Shown here: positions 19,037 to 26,677 of the stretch, one piece after another
Layout of the letters: each line of letters begins with the position of its first letter
Position numbering within the stretch: the first letter of the stretch is position 1
Source of the DNA: Myxococcales bacterium
GTDB lineage: Bacteria > Myxococcota_A > Polyangia > Palsa-1104 > JAEUJZ01
Reading direction: 5' to 3'
Length of the DNA: 64,000 nucleotides
Assembly (NCBI GenBank): GCA_016794365.1
Contig: JAEUKB010000021.1
Location: 124,001-188,000 of the forward strand
Program-made: the position numbers and the translations under genes
The notes under the pieces: generated by a model
What the model saw: only the letters and a program-made list of their open reading frames with translations
What the model was told of the DNA's origin: nothing
Databases searched by the model: none

Positions 19037-20323
19037 TTAGATAAGCGCCGATCGAACCGCTTTGCTGTCGGGAAGCTGCGCGGTCAGCACCTGCGCGCCA
19101 ATCCCCAGGCCTTCGCCGAGCGTCCGCAGCAGCGACTTCTGTCCATCGGCGATCGCAATGTCGCCCGCCTGCTGTCCCTGTCCCGTCTTTGAGTCAATCG
19201 CCACGGCACCGTAGTCGCCTTCTTGTGCGATGAGCCCTCCGACTACGCCGCCTCGGAACGGTGCGCCTTGCAAGATCGCCGCGTTGTGGAGCGGCCAGTG
19301 ATCGCGACCCTGCATGCCGTAGCGTCTGAGCGTCCGTCCGAACACCGAGAAGTGCGCGAAGCAGACCCGATCGGCCATTCCGTAGCTGCCGAGCTTGCTC
19401 CACAGGTTTGCGATGTGACCGACGCCGCTGCTGGTCTCTTCGGCTTCTTTGACCAGGCCGCTGTCGAAGTGGTTGTCTCCGCCAAACGGAATGTGAATCG
19501 CCAGCACTGGAGACATGCCGAGCCGTGCCGCCACCGCCGCTGCCAGCACTTGACCGTCGGCTTGGTCGCTCCGAATGGCACGGAGATCCGCGAGCAGCCG
19601 TTCGCCGAGCTGGGCCGCTTGCTTGGCCGACAGCGCCTGCGCATCCAGCACTCTGCCGATGGCCGCGCTTCCGGTCCGCTTGCGCAGATAAGTGAGCCGC
19701 TGGAGCGTCTCTTCGCGCAGGCTGGTGAGCTGTGGCAGCGGGGAGCCCGGTCCGAGCAGCGCGTCGCGTAGCTCTGTGGGCCGGACGCTACCCAGTCGGC
19801 GATTTCCCACCGTCACCACTTCGTCCACCCCGATGAGCAGCGGCTCTGCGGACACCGTCTGGAGCTTGGGCCCCAGCTCCTTGGCAAACAGCATCGGCGC
19901 GCTCTCTAGCTCTCCGCTGACACGCAGAAGCTCTGGCAGGCTGGGGTGACTGGTCTTGAGCGTCGCGTGATGGAAAAACACCGTTCGATCGAGCAGCTTC
20001 TGTCCGAGCTGCTGCCAGGTGCGTGCGCCTTGATGCTTCCGCCCAGCGATGGAAAGCGTGGTCGCTGCGAGGCGTGGATCGCTGGGATGAACAATGTCTG
20101 CGACGCTGTAGCTGCCTGGGACGTTGGCGTTTAACGGATCGCCACAGGTGGACAGGCTGAGCACCAAAAAGCGCGCCTTGGGCGAGCTGCTCGTCGCCAG
20201 CGCTTCCGCTCGTTGTGGATCTAGCAGCAAGCCGATCGGTAGCCCCGTTGCCACCGCCCGAAGGCCCACCCATCCTGCGCCCAGCAGCCCGTGGCGCAGC
20301 ACCTCCCGTCTCGTCTGGCTCAT
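19037..20323 (-). CDS. Tat-exported DUF1501 family protein
   Basis: The start at the ATG complementary to 20321-20323 follows a strong GGAGGG site and gives 428 residues. The N-terminus has a twin-arginine signal (MSQTRREVLRHGLLGAG) and hydrophobic core, so the protein is exported folded. DUF1501 marks are visible: SLSTCGDPLNANVPGSY near the start of the mature protein, PFGGDNHFD in the position of the usual GGWDTH block, and GRDHWPLHNAAIL with PFRGGVVGG, which matches the conserved GRDHWP...GGG(V/I)xGG motif. DUF1501 proteins belong to the alkaline phosphatase-like/sulfatase fold and are usually encoded with a DUF1800 partner; none is present here. The biological substrate is unknown. Confidence 0.8.
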   Translation of the reverse strand: MSQTRREVLRHGLLGAGWVGLRAVATGLPIGLLLDPQRAEALATSSSPKARFLVLSLSTCGDPLNANVPGSYSVADIVHPSDPRLAATTLSIAGRKHQGARTWQQLGQKLLDRTVFFHHATLKTSHPSLPELLRVSGELESAPMLFAKELGPKLQTVSAEPLLIGVDEVVTVGNRRLGSVRPTELRDALLGPGSPLPQLTSLREETLQRLTYLRKRTGSAAIGRVLDAQALSAKQAAQLGERLLADLRAIRSDQADGQVLAAAVAARLGMSPVLAIHIPFGGDNHFDSGLVKEAEETSSGVGHIANLWSKLGSYGMADRVCFAHFSVFGRTLRRYGMQGRDHWPLHNAAILQGAPFRGGVVGGLIAQEGDYGAVAIDSKTGQGQQAGDIAIADGQKSLLRTLGEGLGIGAQVLTAQLPDSKAVRSALI

Positions 20324-20550
20324 GTCTGCCCTCCTGCACCCGGTTCCCCCGAACATGGTGCGGGTCTTGTCTCGCTTGTCGTTCGACGATTGGACGCCCG
20401 GCGTCTTGGAGTCTGCATGCAAGCGAAGAGCAAAGTCGTAGGGCTTTATTTTACCGCTACACGTCACAAATCAGACGAGCGATCGGCTGCGGACGCGCAC
20501 TTCTTTTGCGGCGGCAGGTCGCACAAGCCATCCACCTGTGCTACGCGACC

Positions 20551-20679
20551 TTAGAACACCTAACAAAACCTATTGCGGACCCTGGCGGCTGCATCGTCGG
20601 TCCTCACGCACTGTGCGTACGCTCCGGTCCTTCTCTTGGCACTCGGGGTTCCTCATGACGGTGTTGTGAGGTGTTCTTA
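20551..20679. repeat. 129-bp element bounded by 19-bp inverted repeats
   Basis: The 353 bp between two leftward genes (20324-20676) contain no convincing gene, but they do hold a structured element. The left arm is at 20551-20569 and the right arm, read in reverse complement, at 20661-20679; 16 of 19 positions match around the core AGAACACCT. Inside are a perfect 13-bp palindrome ACGCACTGTGCGT (20606-20618) and GGACC/GGTCC pairs (20577-20581 with 20599-20603, and again GGTCC at 20626-20630). The right arm begins on the stop codon of the 20677 gene. It could be a small non-autonomous mobile element, a structured 3' UTR or a non-coding RNA. No reverse transcriptase or transposase gene is nearby. 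Confidence 0.55.
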
Positions 20680-21996
20680 GTACAGCGCGGCTGCATCGAC
20701 CCAGCCTTCATGACCGAACAGATCGCGCACTTTGGCCTGTGTGCCTTTGCGTTCCAGCACTTGGACGCGGAAGTCTTTCTTCAGCCGAGGGCTCTGTCCG
20801 GTCGGCTTCTGCGCATCGCCGCTACCTAGCGCCACATCGTCCGCCTTGACCTTCGCACTGTACTGCTTGCGCAGCATGTCTTCGTTTTGCGCCTGCTTTT
20901 CCGCGATCAGGTTGGTCGATACCTGCTGCATTGAGTACGCCGCGTTCAGCTCTCCGGCTTTTACGTCGTCCACCGCGACGCCCTTTTGCGCCAGCTCGCT
21001 GAGCTGCTTGTCCGATAGACCCGCGCCTTTGGCAAAGCTGGATCCCTTTTGCTTTTCACTTTCAGAGCCGAGCTTCGCCTGCTGAAGGAAAAAGTGACTG
21101 GTCATGTGCAGCACCTTGCCTTGCTGGTACTGAAACGACACCACCATGGCTCCGTCGCCGTACTTCTGGGCCATCTCTTGCGAGGACATCAGCACCCGCA
21201 CGCTCTTGGGATCTTTGACCCGAATCGGATACGACGAGATCTCCAGCCACCAGCGCGGATGATCGCGCATCACTTTGACGTGGCGGAGCAGCGGCTCGTG
21301 ATCGTCGTGAACCTGCACCGACACCACATCGTTTGGAGTCGTCCGTCCGTTGTGGCCGATCGTGCCCGGAAAGGCTTTTTCGACCGCTCGCAGCGCCCAG
21401 TCCGTGGACACCAAGTAGCCACCGCGTGCCACGAAGTCGCGCAGCTTCTTGATGCTCGCTTCGCTGACGTTGCCGGGACAGTTGAGCATCACCGTTTGCG
21501 TGGACAAAAGCTCCATCTGATCGAGAAGCTGGGGCGGCACCACCACATGCTTGATCTGTGCGGCGCGCAGGACATCTTGGACGCGATCGTAGACGCCGGA
21601 CAGGACCACCACATCGGCTCCCGCTGCTTCCCGAATCAGCCGAAAGTCAGTGGGGCGCGTCTCTTCCATCCGCTTTTGCAGGATCTCGGCGGCGACGCGG
21701 TTGGCTTTGCGCATCTCGCTGGTTCCGAGCGCTCCGTCTGCGGTGGCATCTGAAAACTCGTAGCTTGCGGACGCTGGGAGCTTCTTGCTGCTCATCGCGA
21801 CGGGGGCTGGTGGAGCTGCCTTGGCCGGTGCCATCTGTCGGAGCTGATCTTCAAACGCCTTGTGCTCTGCGGTGGGATTGTCTTTGGCGTAAGCCAGTCC
21901 TGCTGCGCCACACAGCCATGCAGCCCACGCGATCGAGCGGAGCACCGAAGCCGTACAACCGGAAGCGGATGAGCGAACGGAGAAATGGAACGACAC
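20677..21996 (-). CDS. Exported protein with glutamine amidotransferase-like fold and C-terminal SH3-like domain
   Basis: This 439-residue protein starts at a GTG (complement of 21994-21996) preceded by GGAGG at a six-base spacing, so the start is well supported. A signal peptide ends near GLAYA (about residue 37). Residues about 115-300 resemble class I GATase-like domains of secreted bacterial proteins: VVVLSGVYDRVQDVL, VMLNCPGN, LRDFVARGGYLVSTDWAL. A Cys occurs in LNCPGN but a catalytic triad is not evident. A helical linker follows, and the last 50 residues (VQVLERKGTQAKVRDLFG to GWVDAAALY) have the form of a bacterial SH3 domain. It acts outside the cytoplasm; the role is unknown. The inverted-repeat element begins at its stop codon. 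Confidence 0.65.
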   Translation of the reverse strand: MSFHFSVRSSASGCTASVLRSIAWAAWLCGAAGLAYAKDNPTAEHKAFEDQLRQMAPAKAAPPAPVAMSSKKLPASASYEFSDATADGALGTSEMRKANRVAAEILQKRMEETRPTDFRLIREAAGADVVVLSGVYDRVQDVLRAAQIKHVVVPPQLLDQMELLSTQTVMLNCPGNVSEASIKKLRDFVARGGYLVSTDWALRAVEKAFPGTIGHNGRTTPNDVVSVQVHDDHEPLLRHVKVMRDHPRWWLEISSYPIRVKDPKSVRVLMSSQEMAQKYGDGAMVVSFQYQQGKVLHMTSHFFLQQAKLGSESEKQKGSSFAKGAGLSDKQLSELAQKGVAVDDVKAGELNAAYSMQQVSTNLIAEKQAQNEDMLRKQYSAKVKADDVALGSGDAQKPTGQSPRLKKDFRVQVLERKGTQAKVRDLFGHEGWVDAAALY

Positions 21997-22188
21997 GGGC
22001 GACCTCCACGAAGACTTTGCGCGTTCACAAAACGCGCGGTCGCTGGCTTCGATCTACGGCATCGTCACTGCGCGGCGCGACACGGAAAAGCGATACCGAC
22101 ATGATGGAAATGCGGCGCAGCACGGTCGGGGCCGGGCTGGATCTGGCGTTGACAGTGTCGCTGCGATGTGGCGTAAACTGCCCGACTG

Positions 22189-23013
22189 ATGCAGACCATC
22201 GGTGGTGGACTTCTCGACGAGAAAGTGACCGACTGGCCTGGTGTTGTGCTCGATACCGAGACCACCGGGATCAGCATTGAGTCCGATCGCGTCGTCGAGC
22301 TGGGCGCAATCTATTGTGAGCACGCCCAAGCCGTCGATGTTCGCAAGATGCGGCTCGATCCACAGATGCCGATTCCCGAAGGCGCGAGCGCCGTGCATGG
22401 CATCCGTGACGAGCACGTTCGTGGCAAGCCGACCTTTGCGGCCATCGCCGAGCGCTTTGTCGGTTACATCGTGGGTCAGGCTCGCTCGCGGGTTCCGCTG
22501 TGGCTCTGCGGCTACAACGCGGTCGAGTTCGATGGTCCGCTGCTCAATGCCGAGCTACGTCGCGCCGGGCTGGATGTGCAGATCGATGTGCGTCAGATCA
22601 TCGATCCAATCGTCTTTGTGCGCTGGCACTTGCGTCACTTGCGGAGTCGCTCGCTACAGAGCGCGTGTGCGCACTTCGGTGTGCCGCTCGATCATGCGCA
22701 CTCTGCGCTCGCGGATGCGCAAGCCACGCTGGGACTGCTGTTGGCCATGATTGATCGTCGCTACATTCCGATTCGCATTGGCGACATCCTGACCGAGCAG
22801 CATCGCGTCGCGCAGATCATGAAAGACGAGTGGGATCGCTGGTCGTACTGGCTGTATCGCGATCGCGAAGATGGCTCGCTGCGGTTTGGTGCCGGATCGC
22901 ACTGCGGAAGGTCGGTCACAGAGGTAGACAGCGGCTACATCGAGAGCCTGCTGCGCAAAGTGCCCGACTTGCCCGAAGACGTGCGGACGACCCTGGCCGC
23001 TCACGCTGCGTAA
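22189..23013 (+). CDS. DnaQ-like 3'-5' exonuclease (DEDDh family)
   Basis: This 274-residue protein carries the exonuclease signature of DNA polymerase III epsilon relatives. Motif I is LDTETTG (Asp22, Glu24), motif II is GYNAVEFDGPLL, and motif III is HSALADAQATLG with the DEDDh histidine and aspartate. EGASAVHGIRDEHV is the typical block between motifs I and II. A C-terminal 85 residues (from IPIRIGDIL) form an extra segment of unknown fold rich in Trp, Tyr and Asp. It would degrade single-stranded or mismatched DNA, or RNA, from the 3' end. Because it lacks a polymerase partner here and has a private C-terminus, it is probably a stand-alone repair or RNA turnover nuclease and not dnaQ itself. 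Confidence 0.88.
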   Translation: MQTIGGGLLDEKVTDWPGVVLDTETTGISIESDRVVELGAIYCEHAQAVDVRKMRLDPQMPIPEGASAVHGIRDEHVRGKPTFAAIAERFVGYIVGQARSRVPLWLCGYNAVEFDGPLLNAELRRAGLDVQIDVRQIIDPIVFVRWHLRHLRSRSLQSACAHFGVPLDHAHSALADAQATLGLLLAMIDRRYIPIRIGDILTEQHRVAQIMKDEWDRWSYWLYRDREDGSLRFGAGSHCGRSVTEVDSGYIESLLRKVPDLPEDVRTTLAAHAA

Positions 23014-23224
23014 GTCATCGCAGGGCGCTTGCTTTCGTCGCTGCGCCTTGTGTTTTAACTGCCGATTGGCGTTCGCTGGCACGCCGCGACAAGCGGTAAA
23101 ATCGTGTACTGAAACCAGCGGACCAAGGATATAGTGTGGGAGAGTTCGGCACCCTACAGTCGAGACATTGGACCAATTGCTCGGCTTCATTCACTGGGTG
23201 CCCCAGCCGCTTTTCGAGGTGTCC

Positions 23225-24697
23225 ATGTCCGCGCAGCAGAGCATCCCCTGGGAACAACAGGCATTGCACATCGCCATCGACACCCTCCAAGAAGCGTTGT
23301 CGGGAAAGCCGAAGGAGCAGCAAGAAGCGCTGCACATGAGCCTGATGACGCTGCGAGGGTTTTTGGCAGCGCAGAGCTCGGTTGACGAAGAGTTCCCAGT
23401 TGCTCCGATTCAGACCTCGTCGGCGATCGATGCTTCGCGCAGCAACAAGTTCAAGCAGCTTCTGTATGAACGACGGACGATGGCGGGCCTTACGCAAGCG
23501 CGCCTGGCAGAGCTGGCTGGGCTGGCGGAGTCGGCGATATCCAACATCGAGTCGGGACGCGCGCTGCCGACACAGCTTGCGCTGCTGCACCTGCTGTCGG
23601 TGCCCGAGCTGAAGCTAGAGGTGTCGGATCTGCCGTGGGAAGTCGCAGAGTCCGATCCGAACTTCGCGCTGAACTGCTGGCTCGCGCCTGGGTTTGATCC
23701 CGTCAAGATGATCAAAGAGCTGTCGATGCAGGTCAACAGCTTCGGCGGTCACATCGAGCAGGGCTTCCTTTATATGGACCCGATGAGCGCGGCGGACTGG
23801 TGCGCCATTGCCGATCTCAAGGACTACGACGAGATGCAGGCGAGCATGCAGCTGGACCGTGCCGCGTCGGTGATCTTGGAGCAGTGCGGCAAGATGGGCC
23901 TGGATGTCGTCGCGCTGGGTCCGGGCAGTGCGCGCAACGAAGTGCGGCTCGTCGAGCAGATCCTGGCCCAAGGTGGTCACGGCGACGTGCGGCTGTACCT
24001 GCTCGATATCAGCCAGCCGCTTCTGTCGGTGGCCTATCGTCACGCGGCAGAGACGCTGGCCGATCGCGGCGGTGTGGTGTTTGCGATCCAAGGAAACTTC
24101 CATCACCTGCCTCGCTACGGACAGCTGTTGTATTCGCCGCAGCGTGCGCATCGTCGGCGTCTGGTCACGATGCTGGGTCACACCTTCAGCAACCTAGAAA
24201 ACGAGCTGCGCTTTGTCCGCAATAGCTTGGTGGGCTTTGGCGCGGGGGACTTGCTGCTGCTCGACATTCGGCTGGCGTATGCATCGACCGATCGACCGGC
24301 GGACGAGATCATTGAAAAAGATCCGGGTCTGCTGAAGGCGCGAGGACGCGGTGTAAGCTCTGCGCTGCGTCAGCGCTGGGACGAGTTCCTGACGGGACCG
24401 ATTCGTCGCTACGCACACGTTCAGACAGAGATTGAGATGCTGCGTGTGCTGGACTTGTCGTGTCCGATTCCGGGCAGCTACGCGGTGGATGCACGGGCGA
24501 GGGTGCGGCTACCTTCCGGCGAGGAGCGCGAGTTCTCGGTGTACTATAGCCGTCGCTATGATCCGACCAAGCTGCAAGCCGCGCTGTCACGCGAGGGCTG
24601 GGAAACGGTGGCCAACTGGTCGTACGGCGGTGAGGTCAACCCCTGCATGCTGTTCCTGCTGCGCAAGTCGGGACCGGCCCTGCGGCTGGTGGAATAG
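23225..24697 (+). CDS. XRE-HTH fused to EgtD-like SAM-dependent methyltransferase
   Basis: The ATG at 23225 follows GAGG, giving 490 residues. Residues 1-60 are helical. Residues about 77-130 form a Cro/C1-type helix-turn-helix (MAGLTQARLAELAGL, then ESAISNIESGRALP). The remainder resembles the histidine-specific methyltransferase family of EgtD. Motif I is VVALGPGSARNE (228-239) with acidic LLDIS about 20 residues on. Later come NFHHLPRYGQLLYSP and LGHTFSNLENE, the EgtD-type LGSTIGNF block, and then FGAGDLLLLDIRL. EgtD trimethylates histidine in ergothioneine synthesis, but no EgtB gene is here and the HTH fusion is unusual. The protein may be a metabolite-sensing regulator or a regulator with enzymatic activity. 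Domain calls are good; the substrate is unknown. Confidence 0.8.
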   Translation: MSAQQSIPWEQQALHIAIDTLQEALSGKPKEQQEALHMSLMTLRGFLAAQSSVDEEFPVAPIQTSSAIDASRSNKFKQLLYERRTMAGLTQARLAELAGLAESAISNIESGRALPTQLALLHLLSVPELKLEVSDLPWEVAESDPNFALNCWLAPGFDPVKMIKELSMQVNSFGGHIEQGFLYMDPMSAADWCAIADLKDYDEMQASMQLDRAASVILEQCGKMGLDVVALGPGSARNEVRLVEQILAQGGHGDVRLYLLDISQPLLSVAYRHAAETLADRGGVVFAIQGNFHHLPRYGQLLYSPQRAHRRRLVTMLGHTFSNLENELRFVRNSLVGFGAGDLLLLDIRLAYASTDRPADEIIEKDPGLLKARGRGVSSALRQRWDEFLTGPIRRYAHVQTEIEMLRVLDLSCPIPGSYAVDARARVRLPSGEEREFSVYYSRRYDPTKLQAALSREGWETVANWSYGGEVNPCMLFLLRKSGPALRLVE

Positions 24698-24710
24698 CTG
24701 GTCTGTGGTC

Positions 24711-25307
24711 ATGCTGCGGGGGCTCTGGGGCTTGATGCTCGCTCTGGCGATCTGGCTGTTGCCTGCTCAGGCCAGCGCTGGACCGAGGAGCCGCTGGTTT
24801 TTAGAGCACCTGGCGCTCGATGTCGCAGGTGTGACCGCTTGGCGTGTCGCTTGGGCGGACGAGAGAAACCCCGGCTTCAACATGATCGGCGGAGGCGCAG
24901 AGCTTCACTTTGGCCTGGAGTTTGACAGCGGGGTCGGTTTTCTCCTCGGGACACGGGCGCTGTTTGGTCCAAGCAGCAGCGTCGTAGAGGGTCAGCCCTT
25001 TGGCGATGTCACCGGACAAGCACTGCTGCTGTTCCGGGTCACCGATTGGGTTCGGGTCGCTGCGGGCGCATCCGGTGGTCGTCTGTGGGCGTGCTGCGGC
25101 AGCGATGCGGTTGATCCTCGGGCGAGCGCTGCGATCTTGGGTGGCCTGTTGCGCATCGGCGTAGACTTTTATCCGCGTCAGTCGAACGCGCTCAAGGCCA
25201 TCTCGTTGTGGTTGCGCATCGACATCGACGGTCATCCGGGCCAGAGCGAGTCGCTCTTGCCGAGCACCAGCTTGAGCATGGCGGGCAGCTTCGGCATCCG
25301 CATCTGA
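24711..25307 (+). CDS. Secreted, probably outer-membrane beta-barrel protein
   Basis: This 198-residue protein begins at the ATG at 24711, 13 bp after the HTH-methyltransferase gene, with a signal peptide ending near AQASA (about residue 23). The mature part has alternating hydrophobic and polar residues, many Gly and aromatic residues (GGGAELHFGLEFDSGVGFLL, GQALLLFRVTDWVRVAAG), and ends in an amphipathic strand (LSMAGSFGIRI), as in small outer-membrane barrels. No family name can be given. The close spacing suggests co-transcription with the methyltransferase gene. The start could also be the GTG two codons upstream. Confidence 0.6.
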   Translation: MLRGLWGLMLALAIWLLPAQASAGPRSRWFLEHLALDVAGVTAWRVAWADERNPGFNMIGGGAELHFGLEFDSGVGFLLGTRALFGPSSSVVEGQPFGDVTGQALLLFRVTDWVRVAAGASGGRLWACCGSDAVDPRASAAILGGLLRIGVDFYPRQSNALKAISLWLRIDIDGHPGQSESLLPSTSLSMAGSFGIRI

Positions 25308-25355
25308 CGCCGGGCAGTCTGACGGACTGTAGAACGCAGCACGAAACCTGTTGCC

Positions 25356-25976
25356 TTAGCTGCTGGGCTCTTCGAGAACGGCCAGTAGAGAGGTCAGCTC
25401 TGCGCGCAGGTAGCTGATCGCATCGCCATCCAGCGCAGCACTGGGTCGAACCAGCACAGGGGCGGTCACTTGCACGCGCGGTCGGGTTGCCAGCGTCAGT
25501 GGAGCGCTCACTGGAGCGAAGGCATGCTTGGACAGTTCTCCGAGCCCACGCTTGCGAGCCTTGGCCATCGGCTCTGATCCAGCCGTCGCCGTTGTAGCCG
25601 CAGCAGTCGCCGTCGCAGCGGTCTTTTGGGCAGCAGCTTGCTGGGACGCCGTCTTTTGGGGATCAGATTTCTGATTCGCGGACTTTTTGGCAGCCGAGTC
25701 GGACTTTTTAGCAGCGGGCGTGTTAGGAGCGGATTGCTTCGGAGCGGACTTCTTGGAAACCGAAGAAGACTTCTTCGGAGCGGACTTCTTGGAATCCAAC
25801 GCGGACGCGACAGGTGGAGCTGTCTTGGTTATCGCAGCGGCGCTGGTTTCCGTCGGGCTGTTGGCCACGGGTTTCTGCGCAGCACTTTTGGCTGCGGTCT
25901 TGCGGACGGACTTCACGCGCGACTTCGCAGGCGGAGTTTTCGATGCAGACGCACGGGCTCGTGGCTTCGCAGTCAT
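25356..25976 (-). CDS. Histone H1-like Lys/Ala/Ser/Pro-rich protein
   Basis: From the ATG complementary to 25974-25976, this gene encodes about 206 residues; a GTG at 25991 would add five. Residues 1 to about 135 are low-complexity Lys/Ala/Ser/Pro/Thr with repeats such as SKKSAPKKSS, AAKKSDSAAKKS and KTASQQAAAQ, like eukaryotic H1 tails and bacterial H1-like proteins. The last 65 residues (from KARKRGLGELSKHAFAP to LRAELTSLLAVLEE) are not low-complexity and end in a helix, suggesting a distinct binding module. A DNA-compacting role is inferred from composition. It lies 62 bp downstream of the IHF gene on the same strand, so both DNA architectural proteins may be expressed together. Confidence 0.65.
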   Translation of the reverse strand: MTAKPRARASASKTPPAKSRVKSVRKTAAKSAAQKPVANSPTETSAAAITKTAPPVASALDSKKSAPKKSSSVSKKSAPKQSAPNTPAAKKSDSAAKKSANQKSDPQKTASQQAAAQKTAATATAAATTATAGSEPMAKARKRGLGELSKHAFAPVSAPLTLATRPRVQVTAPVLVRPSAALDGDAISYLRAELTSLLAVLEEPSS

Positions 25977-26038
25977 GGACGGTGTGGTCACTCGGGATGC
26001 CGTGGAAGCCGCTCCCCAGGCCCGTCCCTGCGTCGCGG

Positions 26039-26335
26039 CTAGCTGTTCAGTGCGTTCTTGAGAACCTGGCTCGGCTTAAAGGTCAGCACTCGTCTTGCCG
26101 AGATCGTGATCTCGTCGCCGGTCTGCGGGTTACGACCGATGCGCGAGTTTTTATCGCGGACGACCAGATTTCCAAAGCCAGAAAGTTTGATTTTCTCGCC
26201 TCGCGCCAGGGTGTCCTTGATGATGTCGAACACTGCCTCGACGATTTGCGACGCGTCTTTTTTGGAAAAGCCCCCGACGCGCTCATAGACGTTCTCGATG
26301 ATGTCGGCCTTGGTCATCGTACGGCGTTCTTGCAT
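26039..26335 (-). CDS. ihfA: Integration host factor alpha subunit / HU-family protein
   Basis: This 98-residue protein is an HU/IHF family DNA-bending protein. Marks are MTKADIIENVYERVGGFSKK, then KIKLSGFGNLVVRDKNSRIG, then the beta-arm RNPQTGDEITISARRVLTFK. The RDK and GRNP...(I/V)...RRV(L/V)TF(K/R) blocks match IHF-alpha better than HU. The start at 26335 was preferred to the internal ATG at 26317 because a GGTGGGG-like ribosome site precedes it. It acts as a dimer on DNA in recombination, replication and activation of sigma-54 promoters. Upstream lies a 342-bp region with two palindromes shared with the divergent gene at 26678. Confidence 0.93.
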   Translation of the reverse strand: MQERRTMTKADIIENVYERVGGFSKKDASQIVEAVFDIIKDTLARGEKIKLSGFGNLVVRDKNSRIGRNPQTGDEITISARRVLTFKPSQVLKNALNS

Positions 26336-26473
26336 CGCTCACCCCACCTGTCTGGGTCGAAAGCCTTGCGAAAGTGACCGGATAGACCCCCTCTATCCAG
26401 TCGCGTATTGCCCCCTGAAACTCGCTTGCCGAACTGGAGATTCGGACAATCGAGGAAGCTTCATCGACCATGC

Positions 26474-26578
26474 TGACTGACTCAGTCAACGTGGGCGACG
26501 GCTTCGAGTCATTAGCGTACCGACGGTGGGCGACGATGTCAAAGCAATTGTTGGTAAATTTGTATTCTTCGATACAAA
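26474..26578. promoter_or_regulatory. Two palindromes in the ihfA/zincin divergent region
   Basis: The 342-bp intergenic 26336-26677 has no gene that I can support. It contains TGACTGACTCAGTCA at 26474-26488, a perfect 7+1+7 palindrome. It also contains TTTGTAT...ATACAAA at 26559-26578, perfect seven-base arms around six bases, inside an AT-rich patch that stands out from the GC-rich surroundings. Both are candidates for operators or promoter-proximal hairpins controlling the two divergent genes. Confidence 0.45.
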
Positions 26579-26677
26579 ACAGAGCATGTGGCATCAGGTA
26601 GGAGCGACTGCGTACAAAGGGGCTTGTAATCCGCGACTAGCTGCGCATGATGACGGCCCGAGGAGTTTCTACGATTC

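Noticed and set aside
20551-20679. Retron msr-msd
   Set aside because: Inverted ends recall a1/a2 repeats, but there is no reverse transcriptase gene and no msd-like long hairpin.
26283-26594. 103-residue frame overlapping ihfA upstream region
   Set aside because: It overlaps the ihfA start, crosses both palindromes and shows no ribosome site or family motif.
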